Shown: piece after piece, positions 24,896 to 34,016 of the stretch
Numbering within the stretch: position 1 is the first letter of the stretch
Layout of the letters: every line of letters starts with the position of its first letter
From: Paenibacillus xylaniclasticus
GTDB taxonomy: Bacteria > Bacillota > Bacilli > Paenibacillales > Paenibacillaceae
DNA: 34,737 bases
Assembly: GCF_004001065.1 (NCBI RefSeq)
Contig: NZ_BIML01000040.1
Span: 1 to 34,737 of the forward strand
Direction: 5' to 3'
Made by a program: the position numbers and the translations under genes
Notes under the pieces: model-generated
The model's input: the letters and a program-made list of their open reading frames with translations, nothing else
What the model was told of the DNA's origin: nothing
Databases searched by the model: none

Positions 24896-25834
24896 ATGAA
24901 ATATCGTAAATTGGGTGGAACTGGCCTAAAGGTAAGTGAAATCAGCCTTGGGAGCTGGATGACATACGGCGGTTATGTAGAGCGTGAAAAAGCGGTTAAC
25001 TCGATTAAGACGGCGTATGAGCTTGGTATCAATTTCTTCGATACGGCGAACATGTACGAGCGGGGAGCAGCAGAGGAGCTGATGGGGAAAGCCTTGAAAG
25101 CTTATCCGCGCGAATCGTATGTGCTCGCAACTAAAGTGTTCTGGCCAATGGGCGACGGACCGAACGATCGAGGATTGTCCCGCAAGCATGTGATGGAGCA
25201 GGCGCATGCCAGCTTGAAGCGGCTTGGCCACGATTATGTTGACATTTACTACTGCCATCGTCACGATCCGGAGACACCAATCTATGAAACGCTTCGCGCG
25301 ATCGACGATCTGGTGCGCCAAGGCAAAGTGCTCTATGTCGGTGTCAGCGAATGGCAAGCGTCACAAATGGCAGAGGCGCTCGGCGTCGCTGATCGTTATC
25401 TGCTCGACCGGATCGTCGTGAATCAGCCGATCTACAACATGTTTGAGCGTTACATTGAGAAAGAAATTATTCCGTTCAGCGAACGTTCCGGCATCGGGCA
25501 GGTCGTATTCTCACCGCTGGCGCAAGGACTGCTGACAGGCAAATATTCTTCGGCAGAGAACTTCCCTTCCGACAGCCGTGCTGCCAAGATCGATTGGGTT
25601 CGCAACGGTATTACGGAAGAGAAGATCGCTAAGGTCCGTCAGCTTGAGGGAGTGGTTGCAGAGCTCGGTATTACGGTCGGAAACCTGGCGCTTGCCTGGA
25701 TATTGCGTCAGCCGAACGTTGCGAGTGCACTTGTTGGGGCAAGCCGTCCTGAGCAGGTCATCGAGAATGCTAAAGCATCGGGTATCGAGCTTAGTGAAGA
25801 GGTGCTGACTCGGATCGAAGCGATATTATCTTAA
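24896..25834 (+). CDS. Aldo/keto reductase (KCNAB/YghZ-like branch)
   Basis: This 312-residue TIM-barrel reductase has the complete AKR tetrad: Asp49 and Tyr54 in NFFDTANMYERG, Lys80 in LATKVFWPMG and His121 in DIYYCHRHD. The NADPH-binding C-terminal part includes VFSPLAQGLLTGKY and ALVGASRPEQVIEN. It reduces aldehydes or ketones with NADPH; the KCNAB-like branch includes L-glyceraldehyde-3-phosphate reductases. ATG at 24896 is chosen because GGGAGGAATC lies about six bases upstream; the frame extends to 24785 without a site. An SDR gene follows 39 bases downstream and is probably co-transcribed. Confidence 0.93.
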   Translation: MKYRKLGGTGLKVSEISLGSWMTYGGYVEREKAVNSIKTAYELGINFFDTANMYERGAAEELMGKALKAYPRESYVLATKVFWPMGDGPNDRGLSRKHVMEQAHASLKRLGHDYVDIYYCHRHDPETPIYETLRAIDDLVRQGKVLYVGVSEWQASQMAEALGVADRYLLDRIVVNQPIYNMFERYIEKEIIPFSERSGIGQVVFSPLAQGLLTGKYSSAENFPSDSRAAKIDWVRNGITEEKIAKVRQLEGVVAELGITVGNLALAWILRQPNVASALVGASRPEQVIENAKASGIELSEEVLTRIEAILS

Positions 25835-25873
25835 TTAACTTGAATAGAGCCAAGCTTTAAAGGAGAAAATTCA

Positions 25874-26731
25874 ATGACAACGAAGAAGAAGGTAGTCGTA
25901 ACGGGCGGCAGCGGGATGCTGGGGCGCTGGGTCGTAAAGCATTTTCTCGAGCATGGCTATGAGGTGTTGAACGTCGATAATCGCCAGCCAGAGGAGGAGC
26001 TATGTCCAACGCTTATCGTCGACCTTGAGGATTTGGGTCAGACGTATGGTGCGCTTGCAGGAGCTGATGCGGTTGTACATATGGCCGCTATCCCAAGAGT
26101 AGGTATCGTCCCGCCGGAAGTAACGTTCCGCAATAATGTCATGGCGACCTATAACATATTGGAAGCGGCATCGAGTCTTGGCATCAAGAAAGCGGTTCTT
26201 GCTTCAAGCGAATCATCGTATGGTATATGCTTCGCCGTTCATCCGTTCGGTCCTCAATATGTGCCGATGGATGAAGCGCATCCGCAGCTGCCGCAGGACA
26301 GTTATGGCTTGTCCAAAATAGTAAACGAGGCGACTGCAGATATGTTTCACCGGAGAACGGGCATTCAAGTCGTTTCGTTCCGCCTTGGCAATGTCATTCC
26401 GCCGGAATGGTACGAACGTTTCCATTCGTGGATTAACAACCCAGAAGAGCGCGAACGGATTTTGTGGAGCTACATCGATACTCGCGACGCAGCGGAAGCA
26501 TGCCGACTGGCGATTGAGACAGACGGACTTGGCTCTGTTGCGCTTAACCTTGCTTCGGATGAGACGAGCATGGCTATTCCAAGTCGTGAGCTGATGGCAG
26601 CCCGCTACCCTGAAGTGACCGATTTCCGTGCCCCGCTCGAAGGACATGAGGCGCTGCTTAGCAGTGAGAAAGCGATGAAGCTTCTCGGCTGGAAGCCGAA
26701 ATACAAGTGGCGCGAACAGCTTGGCCAATAA
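25874..26731 (+). CDS. NAD(P)-dependent epimerase/dehydratase (extended SDR)
   Basis: The 285-residue protein has a Rossmann motif (VVVTGGSGMLGRWVVKHFL, TGxxGxxG), a cofactor acidic site (NVDNRQ), the HMAAIPRVGI segment, the catalytic Ser in LASSESSYG and Tyr-x-x-x-Lys in DSYGLSK. The C-terminus IDTRDAAEACRLAIE is typical of epimerase/uronate-dehydrogenase-like members. It acts on a nucleotide sugar or sugar acid, not identifiable here. ATG at 25874 follows AAAGGAG. It is downstream of the aldo/keto reductase and followed by a terminator, so the two form a small redox operon. Confidence 0.9.
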   Translation: MTTKKKVVVTGGSGMLGRWVVKHFLEHGYEVLNVDNRQPEEELCPTLIVDLEDLGQTYGALAGADAVVHMAAIPRVGIVPPEVTFRNNVMATYNILEAASSLGIKKAVLASSESSYGICFAVHPFGPQYVPMDEAHPQLPQDSYGLSKIVNEATADMFHRRTGIQVVSFRLGNVIPPEWYERFHSWINNPEERERILWSYIDTRDAAEACRLAIETDGLGSVALNLASDETSMAIPSRELMAARYPEVTDFRAPLEGHEALLSSEKAMKLLGWKPKYKWREQLGQ

Positions 26732-26743
26732 TGATATAGGTTG

Positions 26744-26791
26744 GAGGTTGCCCCTAGCTCGTCATGGTTCGGCAGGGGACAGCCTCTTTTT
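26744..26791 (+). terminator. Terminator between SDR gene and EamA gene
   Basis: GAGGTTGCCCCT (from 26744) pairs with AGGGGACAGCCTC (26774-26786), with small bulges, followed by five T residues. It lies upstream of the transporter's true start and rules out the start at 26741. Confidence 0.85.
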
Positions 26792-26821
26792 ACGTCAACC
26801 CACAGAGAAGAAGGTGCTTTC

Positions 26822-27721
26822 TTGAGTTATGTACTGCTCCTGCTGGCGACGCTAGCGTGGAGCTTCGTAGGCGTCCTTGTCAAGACGGCATCGACGATGG
26901 TGGACAGCTCGGTGATTTCATTTGCCCGATTTTTTTTCGGTGTAATATGTTTAGCCGTTTATTTGTGGCTGCGGGACGGCAAGCTGCAGCTGCAATTTGG
27001 GATGCTTTGGATTTGGCTAGGTGCATTCGGCAAAGCAATAAACTATGTATTCGAAAATATCGCATTAAAGATCGGCTATTCATACGGCAATATTCTCGTT
27101 CAGCCGGTTCAAACCGTCGTGCTGCTGTTCGCAGCCGGTTGGTTGTTTAAAGAACGGATAACGGCGCGCGGGTGGATTGCAGCTGCGTTATGTGTGGCGG
27201 GTGTAATCGTTGTCGGCTGGAACGGAACACCGCTTCACGAGCTGGCCGAAGGAAGCGGATTAACGACGCTGCTGTTCACATTAGCGGGCATCGGTGCAGC
27301 GATCCATGTTCTGAGCCAGCGTATGCTGCTGCAGAAGATGGATAACGGGAATATGAATCTGTCTGTATTTCTGGTCAGTACGCTCATCGTTGCAGTGCCG
27401 GTGCCGATCCAATCACAAGGCTTTACTGGCCCAGTGACTGTGTGGACATGGGGAGCGCTCGTGCTGCTTGGCATCATTACGGGATTAAGCTTCTTCTGGT
27501 TTGCAGAAGCGATTAAGCGGGTGCCGTTCATGGTTGTGGCGATCGTGGGCAACAGTACGGTATTGTTTGCGATATTGTGGTCGTATTTATTTTTCCATGA
27601 TCCGATCACGGGTTATATTATTGGCGGGACCTTGATTTTCGTTACAGGCTTCCTTATCTTGAATCTGCCGGTGCGCAAGAAGGCGGAGCAAGAGGGTCGG
27701 GCTAATCGTGAGCCAGCTTAA
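26822..27721 (+). CDS. EamA/DMT-superfamily transporter
   Basis: The 299-residue protein has about ten transmembrane helices in two EamA repeats. The first begins SYVLLLLATLAWSFVGVLVK; the second begins near TLLFTLAGIGAAIHVLSQR and ends GYIIGGTLIFVTGFLILN. Conserved EamA features include the WL-x-x-E-R/KERI segment after helix 4 (AAGWLFKERITARGW) and a positive C-terminus. The family exports metabolites or amino acids; substrate unknown. TTG at 26822 is chosen because AGAAGGTG precedes it, the length then fits the family, and the longer frame would cross a terminator. Confidence 0.88.
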   Translation: MSYVLLLLATLAWSFVGVLVKTASTMVDSSVISFARFFFGVICLAVYLWLRDGKLQLQFGMLWIWLGAFGKAINYVFENIALKIGYSYGNILVQPVQTVVLLFAAGWLFKERITARGWIAAALCVAGVIVVGWNGTPLHELAEGSGLTTLLFTLAGIGAAIHVLSQRMLLQKMDNGNMNLSVFLVSTLIVAVPVPIQSQGFTGPVTVWTWGALVLLGIITGLSFFWFAEAIKRVPFMVVAIVGNSTVLFAILWSYLFFHDPITGYIIGGTLIFVTGFLILNLPVRKKAEQEGRANREPA

Positions 27722-28045
27722 CGACTTTGTAGTACCTTTATAAATTAGGAGTGGAGAGGTGCTGATCTGCATTTCTCTACTCCAATTAATGTTGTTGACG
27801 AATTCACCATTTCGGACCTCAGAACACCTCCTAACATCATGAAACAATGATTGCGTTCCAGACCGACAGTCTACATTTACCCCATACATTCAGATCGAAC
27901 TCGAATCTTTCTATTATTCTCTCAACTTATGCAAAATTTTATTTTAATATTAGAATAATAATGTGGTAAAATTGTATTGGACATACATAAATTCCATTTA
28001 CGCGAGGTCCGTCTATTTACCTAGAGTATAGGAGTGGGTGTCCTA
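27722..28045. other. Intergenic region upstream of the cas operon
   Basis: GGAGTGGAGA (27748-27757) pairs with TCTCTACTCC (27774-27783, one G-U), a hairpin after the transporter without a strong T-run. From about 27920 the sequence becomes AT-rich; TAAAAT at 27967-27972 is a candidate -10 element for the cas operon with no good -35. AGGAG at 28030-28034 is the cas3 ribosome binding site. I see no gene. Confidence 0.5.
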
Positions 28046-30304
28046 TTGAGTAATAAGTATGTCGCACATGTGCGTAAACAAGCGGATGGAAGTTGGGCAG
28101 ATCCGCATGACTTGATCAAACATTCCGAAGATACGGCTAATAGGGCCGCTGCATTCGCTTCCAAGTTTCAATCTCAACAATGGGCAAGAGCAGCAGGATG
28201 GGGGCATGATGCAGGTAAAGCAAGACCGAAATGGCTCGAATATATCAAGCTGAAAACCGGTTATGGATATGACACCGAAGCGCATCTTGAAGGAAAGATA
28301 GGGAAAATTCCGCATGCTATTTATGGAGCAGACCTGGTTGAGAGAATCTATGGCAAAGGAATTGGGCGCTTGCTTGCTTATATCATTGCTGGTCATCATG
28401 CCGGACTTCCGGACTGGTCAAGCGCTGAAGCTGGACAAGCCTCTTTGCAGTTTAGAAAATCACAAGTTAATGACCAGGATATTGAACAGATCGATTCCTC
28501 GTTGGTTGCAAAGCTTCAGGAGCTTATACCTTTGCGCCCTCCATGGAGGTTTAAAGATGGACTGGATTTATCGTTATGGATTCGAATGATTTTTTCTTGT
28601 CTCGTAGATGCTGACTATCTGGATACGGAATTATATATGAACAAAGAAAAGGCTGAAAACAGAGAACAGTATCTTCCTATTCCTGCACTAAGAGAACGAC
28701 TCCAACGACATAACGAAGCTTTAGCGAAGAAGGCTGACCCCACTCCAGTGAACGCTATCCGAAACCACATTTTACATAAATGTATACAAGCTGCATCGGG
28801 AACACAAGGCGTGTATTCCTTAACCGTGCCGACCGGCGGTGGCAAGACATTGAGCGGGCTTGCGTTCGCTTTGGAGCATGCATGCATACATGGACTTCAT
28901 CGTGTTATTTATGTTAGCTCCTACATGAGCATCATTGAGCAAAATGCGGAGGTGTTCCGAGAAGCTGTAGGTGACGATCAAGTCGTTGAGCACCATTCAA
29001 ACTTAGGGGACGAGGATATCGACGTTAAGATGCGGCTGGCGATGGAGAATTGGGATGCACCGTTGATCGTTACGACTTCAGTTCAATTGTTTGAATCGTT
29101 GTTTGCAGCAAAGCCAGGCCGCTGCCGGAAGCTGCACAATATCACGAATTCCGTCATTGTGCTGGATGAAGTACAGTTGCTTCCGCCAGCATATTTGTCT
29201 CCAATGTTGGAAACGCTTCAACTCCTCGTTGAGCGTTATAACGTCAGTATTGTCCTCTCGACCGCAACGCAGCCGGCCTTTAAAGAGCGGAGGGTGGACG
29301 GTCAATTATTTAAAGGGCTTAAAGATGTTAAGGAGATTATCGGGACAGACGAACAGGTTCAATCGCTCTTTAGATCACTTAATCGCACGAACATACAGTT
29401 TCCGGATGATCCACATGCTGTTGAGAGCTGGGAGCGTATTTCTGAGCAATTGAAGCAGTTCGAGCAAGTGCTATGCATTGTTTCGGATCGTAAAAGCTGC
29501 CGCGAGCTACATGGGCATATGCCTGCGGGCACCTATCATTTATCGAGCTTAATGTGTGGTCAGCATCGCAGCGACAAAATCCGAGAGATTAAGGAGAAGC
29601 TTGAAGATAATTATTCGAACAAAACTTACCTGCCTGTAAGAGTCGTCAGCACGCAATTGGTGGAAGCGGGCGTCGATTTGGATTTCCCGGTTGTTTATCG
29701 GGCTTTCGCAGGTTTGGATTCCATCATGCAGGCAGCCGGCCGTTGTAATCGTAATGGCAGACTATCGCCCGAGCCTGGTCATGTTGTCGTATTTCATCCG
29801 CCACGCCTGCCCCCGGTAGGAATTTTACGAAAAGCTGCAGATACGACAAAAAGTATTTTGTCTACGACTGTGACTGAAGCGGTAACGAATCCTAAAATCT
29901 TCGAGCGTTACTTTGAACAATTATTCTGGCGAGTTCATTCGTTGGATGAGAAAGGTATCGTTCGGTTGCTCGATCCGAAGCTTCATGACCCGAAGGAGTG
30001 CAGCATCTATTTTAGAAGAGCGGCAGAGCAATTTCAGTTTATTGATAACGCGAATCAAGTTACAATCTTGGTTCCGTATCGTGACGGACAAGCATTGCTG
30101 GATCAATTGAGATTGAACGGTCCTGATCGACAGATTATGCGACGTCTTCAACGCTATATGGTGACCGTGTATAAGCAGGAATTCGAATCGTTAAAGAGAC
30201 AAGGAGTAATTGAAGATATCGGATCTGATGTTTTTGTTCTAACATCAGAAGATTACTACTCCGAAGATTTAGGATTGTTGATCGAACCATATGATTCAAT
30301 GTAA
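28046..30304 (+). CDS. cas3: CRISPR-associated nuclease/helicase Cas3 (type I-C)
   Basis: The 752-residue protein fuses an N-terminal HD nuclease domain (H26, GHDAGK with H54-D55, later HH in AGHHAGLPDW) to a superfamily 2 helicase. The helicase has Walker A TVPTGGGKT near 262, DEVQ near 374, STATQPAF (motif III) and QAAGRCNRNG (motif VI). In type I systems Cas3 is recruited by Cascade to nick, unwind and degrade the target DNA. TTG at 28046 is preferred, with AGGAG ending 11 bases upstream; GTG at 28034 overlaps that site. It is the first gene of the cas operon and overlaps the frame leading into cas5. Confidence 0.97.
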   Translation: MSNKYVAHVRKQADGSWADPHDLIKHSEDTANRAAAFASKFQSQQWARAAGWGHDAGKARPKWLEYIKLKTGYGYDTEAHLEGKIGKIPHAIYGADLVERIYGKGIGRLLAYIIAGHHAGLPDWSSAEAGQASLQFRKSQVNDQDIEQIDSSLVAKLQELIPLRPPWRFKDGLDLSLWIRMIFSCLVDADYLDTELYMNKEKAENREQYLPIPALRERLQRHNEALAKKADPTPVNAIRNHILHKCIQAASGTQGVYSLTVPTGGGKTLSGLAFALEHACIHGLHRVIYVSSYMSIIEQNAEVFREAVGDDQVVEHHSNLGDEDIDVKMRLAMENWDAPLIVTTSVQLFESLFAAKPGRCRKLHNITNSVIVLDEVQLLPPAYLSPMLETLQLLVERYNVSIVLSTATQPAFKERRVDGQLFKGLKDVKEIIGTDEQVQSLFRSLNRTNIQFPDDPHAVESWERISEQLKQFEQVLCIVSDRKSCRELHGHMPAGTYHLSSLMCGQHRSDKIREIKEKLEDNYSNKTYLPVRVVSTQLVEAGVDLDFPVVYRAFAGLDSIMQAAGRCNRNGRLSPEPGHVVVFHPPRLPPVGILRKAADTTKSILSTTVTEAVTNPKIFERYFEQLFWRVHSLDEKGIVRLLDPKLHDPKECSIYFRRAAEQFQFIDNANQVTILVPYRDGQALLDQLRLNGPDRQIMRRLQRYMVTVYKQEFESLKRQGVIEDIGSDVFVLTSEDYYSEDLGLLIEPYDSM

Positions 30305-30323
30305 ACATCGAGGAGGGGTTCCT

Positions 30324-31058
30324 TTGCGAGGTTGGTGCTTGGAAGTATGGGGAGAATACGCCTGCTTCACTCGTCCGGAAATGAAAGCGGAACGGGTGAG
30401 CTATGACGTTATGACGCCATCAGCTGCGAGGGCGATATTCGAAGCGATTCTTTGGAAGCCCGCGATACGCTGGCATATTACAAAGATTGAGGTATTGAAT
30501 CCGATTAAGTGGATTAGCATACGCAGAAATGAACTTGATAGAAAGGCCTCTCTGCCGACAACTAAACAAATGTCGGGCTTGCCTGGTCCGCCTATGGGCA
30601 TAGCGGTAAGTGAAAGAATTCAACGTGCAGGGCTTTTTTTAAAAAATACCCGTTATCGAATTCATGGCTATTTTGAATTTATTCCCCCTGTGGAGAGAGC
30701 AGCCAATCGTCCATACGAAATCGAGTATTGGGCTGACGAGCAAGAACGTGCAGACATTGTAAGATTAGATGAGAATGAAGCCAAGTATGCTGCAATGTTC
30801 GAGCGAAGGGCGCGGAAGGGACAGTGCTTTCACCGACCGTATCTAGGCTGCCGAGAGTTTGCTTGCGATTTTCGGTTGATCAGAAATCCAGAACTAGAGT
30901 CGGCACAGCCGATTTCTGAGACGAGGGATTTAGGGTTTATGCTTTATGATATGAACTATGAGCACAATCCTGAAGACCCAACACCGTTATTTTTCCGAGC
31001 CTATATGAACAATGGCATTGTGAACACCGATCGCCGGCAAATTGAGGTGAGAGGATGA
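30324..31058 (+). CDS. cas5c: Cas5c (Cas5d), crRNA-processing Cascade subunit
   Basis: This 244-residue protein begins MRGWCLEVWGEYACFTRPEM, closely matching the family's opening (...FEVYGKYALFTDP...). It continues with the conserved YDVMTPSAARAIFEAILWKPAIRWHITKIEVLNPIKW and, near the C-terminus, HRPYLGCREFACDFRLI. In type I-C, which lacks Cas6, Cas5 cuts the pre-crRNA at the repeat stem and stays on the 5' handle. TTG at 30324 is chosen because GAGGAGGGG lies about six bases upstream; the frame opens at 30291 inside cas3. It overlaps cas8c by four bases. Confidence 0.95.
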   Translation: MRGWCLEVWGEYACFTRPEMKAERVSYDVMTPSAARAIFEAILWKPAIRWHITKIEVLNPIKWISIRRNELDRKASLPTTKQMSGLPGPPMGIAVSERIQRAGLFLKNTRYRIHGYFEFIPPVERAANRPYEIEYWADEQERADIVRLDENEAKYAAMFERRARKGQCFHRPYLGCREFACDFRLIRNPELESAQPISETRDLGFMLYDMNYEHNPEDPTPLFFRAYMNNGIVNTDRRQIEVRG

Positions 31059-32827
31059 TTCTACTTCGTTTAAAGGAGTATTACGATCGTAAAGCGGCAA
31101 ACGGCGAAATTGCCACAGACGGCTGGATTGAGGGTGGGATTGATTTTCTGCTTGAATTAGATCAGGAGGGTCGACTTTGTGATATTTCAGATTTGAGGGA
31201 AGGAGAAGGAAAGAAAAAAAAGTCTAAAGCATTCCGACTCCCCAATATCGGTAATCAAGCGCTGAAGCATTCAAACAGCGGAAAAGACGCCAACTTGCTG
31301 TGGGATAACGCTAAATTCGTTTTTGGTTTGGGGTCAAAAGGCGATTTGCATCTGCAAAGCATGATCGAGGCTATTGATGAATGGCTTGGGGCAACTGATG
31401 ATGCCGGCGTTAAGGCAGTACGCACTTTTCTGCAGCATGGTTTAGCTGATCGCAATCATTTTATGCTGGCATTGGGGCATCCGGAGTATGGAGAACTGCT
31501 ACGGGCTGGCAGCGTTAAAGTAAGCTTCAACGTCAAAGAGACGCCGTATCCAATTGTTTTCCAATCTCCGAGCGTTGCTTCGGCGTTGGAGCGTGAGGAA
31601 AGCGGAGAGGATGAGTCCGTATTGGCAACCTGTTTAATAACAGGTGAGACAGATGTAGCGATTGCCGTCACACATCCGGTTGTTAAAGGTGTGAAAGGTG
31701 CGCAGTCATCCGGAGGTAGCATCGTAAGCTTTAACGGAGAGGTGTTTACCTCGTATGGCAAAAAACAAAGTCTGAATGCGCCCGTCAGTAAGAAGGCAGC
31801 TGCTGAATATACGAAAGCTCTGAACATGCTGCTTGAATCTAAGCAACGTATAATCGTTGGCGACATGACGTTAGTATTTTGGTCGGAGAAAGAAACTGCG
31901 TTCGAGTCCGAATTTGCTGCTTTGTTCGAGGAACCGCCAAAGGATAATCCCGACGAGGGAGTCGAGAAGATTAAAGCCTTATTTCACTCGATACATTCAG
32001 GGGCATATGTGGAGGACAGCAGCCGGACACGGTTCTACATAGCTGGTCTATCTCCGAATATCGCACGCGTTTCCATCCGGTTATGGCAGACGGGAACGGT
32101 ATCCGAATTCGCTGCCCGTATTAGGCAATATTTCGAAGACTTCTCGATCGTCAAGCCTGCGAATGAACCGGAGTATTATTCACTCTGGCGTATTCTAGTT
32201 AATATAGCTGTTCTGGATAAGAGTGAAAATATACCTCCCAATCTAGCAGGGGAATTCATGAGAGCAATCTTAGAAGGTACGCCCTATCCGACAACGTTAC
32301 TCCAGGCAGTACTGCGCCGCATTCGAAGCGATACGGAAAATCGTGTGAAGCCTGTTCGAGCAGCTTTGATCAAAGCATACCTTAATCGATATTTGCGGTA
32401 CTATCCTAATCAAAGTTATAAGGAGGTAGGACAAGCATTGGACACCAATCAAACGTCCATTGGCTATCATTTGGGCAGTTTATTTGCGGTATTGGAGAAA
32501 ATTCAAGAAGAGGCCAATCCGGGCATTAACGCTACGATTCGAGAAAGATATTATGGTGGTGCATGTACAACGCCGGTAACGGTGTTTCCAAATCTTCTCC
32601 GCTTGAAAAATCATCATTTGGCTAAACTCGATCATACAGGTCGTGTAATTTATTTCGAAAAATTACTTGCGGAAGTGATGGGAAATGTAAATAAGTTCCC
32701 AGCTCATCTAAATCTGCAAGAGCAAGGCATGTTCGCCGTAGGGTACTACCATCAACGACAGGATCTGTTTAAGAGCCGAAAGGTAGAGACACTTAACAGT
32801 GTTAATAGTGAAGAGGAGGTAGAATAA
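31055..32827 (+). CDS. cas8c: Cas8c (Csd1), large subunit of type I-C Cascade
   Basis: The 590-residue length is normal for Csd1. Recognisable segments are MILLRLKEYYDRKAANGEI at the start, LLWDNAKFVFGLGSKGDLH, CLITGETDVAIAVTHPVVKGVKGAQSSGGSIVSFN, FYIAGLSPNIARVSIRLWQTG and YYLGRLFAVLEKIQEEA-like text near the end (here IGYHLGSLFAVLEKIQEEA). Cas8c recognises the PAM and the non-target strand. Translation is coupled to cas5 through ATGA at 31055-31058. An internal start for the small subunit Cas11c is annotated separately. Confidence 0.96.
   Translation: MILLRLKEYYDRKAANGEIATDGWIEGGIDFLLELDQEGRLCDISDLREGEGKKKKSKAFRLPNIGNQALKHSNSGKDANLLWDNAKFVFGLGSKGDLHLQSMIEAIDEWLGATDDAGVKAVRTFLQHGLADRNHFMLALGHPEYGELLRAGSVKVSFNVKETPYPIVFQSPSVASALEREESGEDESVLATCLITGETDVAIAVTHPVVKGVKGAQSSGGSIVSFNGEVFTSYGKKQSLNAPVSKKAAAEYTKALNMLLESKQRIIVGDMTLVFWSEKETAFESEFAALFEEPPKDNPDEGVEKIKALFHSIHSGAYVEDSSRTRFYIAGLSPNIARVSIRLWQTGTVSEFAARIRQYFEDFSIVKPANEPEYYSLWRILVNIAVLDKSENIPPNLAGEFMRAILEGTPYPTTLLQAVLRRIRSDTENRVKPVRAALIKAYLNRYLRYYPNQSYKEVGQALDTNQTSIGYHLGSLFAVLEKIQEEANPGINATIRERYYGGACTTPVTVFPNLLRLKNHHLAKLDHTGRVIYFEKLLAEVMGNVNKFPAHLNLQEQGMFAVGYYHQRQDLFKSRKVETLNSVNSEEEVE
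32438..32827 (+). CDS. cas11c: Predicted Cas11c small subunit from an internal start within cas8c
   Basis: In frame with cas8c, codon 462 is TTG (32438-32440), preceded by AAGGAGGT (32420-32427), the best ribosome binding site in the operon. Initiation here would give a 129-residue protein beginning MDTNQTSIGYHLGSLFAVLE. Internal translation of Cas11c from the 3' part of cas8c is established for type I-C, and the known products have about this size. The start codon and site are read directly; use of the site is inferred. Cas11c would form the belly of the Cascade complex. Confidence 0.72.
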   Translation: MDTNQTSIGYHLGSLFAVLEKIQEEANPGINATIRERYYGGACTTPVTVFPNLLRLKNHHLAKLDHTGRVIYFEKLLAEVMGNVNKFPAHLNLQEQGMFAVGYYHQRQDLFKSRKVETLNSVNSEEEVE

Positions 32828-32828
32828 T

Positions 32829-33740
32829 ATGAGTGAAGCTCTGATGAGAAGATATGATTTTGTTCTGTTCTTTGACGTACAGGACGGTAATCCTAATGGT
32901 GATCCAGATGCTGGCAACTTGCCGCGAATTGATCCTGAGACAGGACATGGGCTAGTCACGGATGTTAGCTTGAAAAGGAAAATTCGCAATTATGTCAGTC
33001 TGAAAATGGAAAATCAGTCGCCGTATTCGATTTTCATAAGAGAAAAATCGATACTAAATCAGGAAATCGAACAAGCGTATCAAAGTTTGGAGATTGATTT
33101 GAATGAAAAGCCGATCGATCCTGCAGATGGAAAAAAACGAAATAAAATCGGACAAGGACAAGGCAAAGAGATTGATCGCGCAAGACAATTTATGTGCCAC
33201 AATTTCTATGATATTCGTACATTTGGTGCTGTATTGTCTACAGGTCCGAATGCCGGTCAGGTGCGAGGACCTGTACAGCTTACCTTTGCTAGGTCGATTG
33301 ATCCTATCGTATCGCTAGAACATAGTATTACCCGAATGGCCGTAGCAACGGAGGCAGAGGCAGAAAAGCAAGGTGGAGAAAATCGTACAATGGGAAGAAA
33401 GTTTACGGTGCCTTATGCTTTATATCGCACGCACGGATTTGTATCTGCACCGTTAGCAAATCAGACTGGATTTACGGAAACCGATTTGGAATTGTTATGG
33501 GAATCGATTACGAACATGTTCGAGCATGATCGATCAGCTGCACGCGGTTTAATGGGTACCCGTAAGCTCATAATATTCGAGCATTCTTCCAAGATGGGGG
33601 ATATCGCTGTACAGCCTCTGTTCGATGCTGTTACGGCTGAACTCAAAGATCCAGGCAAACCTGCACGGACATATGGTGATTATATCATTTCGATTAATAG
33701 GGAAGCGATCCCATCAAGCGTGAGAGTGATTGAACGATAA
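32829..33740 (+). CDS. cas7c: Cas7c (Csd2), crRNA backbone subunit
   Basis: The 303-residue protein has the Cas7 opening YDFVLFFDVQDGNPNGDPDAGNLPRIDP with the NPNGDPD motif, then LVTDVSLKRKIRNYV, CHNFYDIRTFGAVLSTG, GQVRGPVQLTFARSIDPI and HDRSAARGLMGTRKLIIFEHSS. All are typical of Csd2. Six or seven copies would line the crRNA. GGAGGT lies about five bases before ATG at 32829, one base after the cas8c stop. It is the last cas gene in view. Confidence 0.96.
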   Translation: MSEALMRRYDFVLFFDVQDGNPNGDPDAGNLPRIDPETGHGLVTDVSLKRKIRNYVSLKMENQSPYSIFIREKSILNQEIEQAYQSLEIDLNEKPIDPADGKKRNKIGQGQGKEIDRARQFMCHNFYDIRTFGAVLSTGPNAGQVRGPVQLTFARSIDPIVSLEHSITRMAVATEAEAEKQGGENRTMGRKFTVPYALYRTHGFVSAPLANQTGFTETDLELLWESITNMFEHDRSAARGLMGTRKLIIFEHSSKMGDIAVQPLFDAVTAELKDPGKPARTYGDYIISINREAIPSSVRVIER

Positions 33741-34016
33741 GTAGATATCAGTGTAGTATGAAACATAGGCATTAACTAATCGAGTACTGCTGGAAAGCGT
33801 GCTATTATCAATACTGTCTTTGCTATGATTTTTAAGTGCGAATGTGAAGCTCCCATAATTTTTCTAGGGGATTCGCACCGCGAATTTTGTCGAAATGATT
33901 TGGTTCGTTTGCTTTTCAAACGAAGTCAACTGTTGATCTATATTTTGATTCGATAGGTAATTAAGGGGCTAGGAATGATTTATCTCGCTAGGCGATCAAT
34001 CATTCCTAATTTCGCT
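33741..34016 (+). promoter_or_regulatory. CRISPR leader with two inverted repeats
   Basis: This 276-base, largely AT-rich region separates cas7c from the first repeat and should hold the array promoter and, if adaptation occurs, the spacer-integration signals. GTGCGAAT (33836-33843) and ATTCGCAC (33871-33878) are exact reverse complements. AGGAATGATT (33971-33980) and AATCATTCCT (33998-34007) are another perfect pair, with TCGC-TAG-GCGA nested between; this ends nine bases before the first repeat. From memory, similar GTGCGAA...TTCGCAC elements precede other I-C arrays. Confidence 0.72.

Noticed and set aside
26741-26821. N-terminal extension of the EamA transporter
   Set aside because: The segment is a terminator hairpin with T-run; the true start TTG 26822 has its own ribosome site and gives the normal family length.
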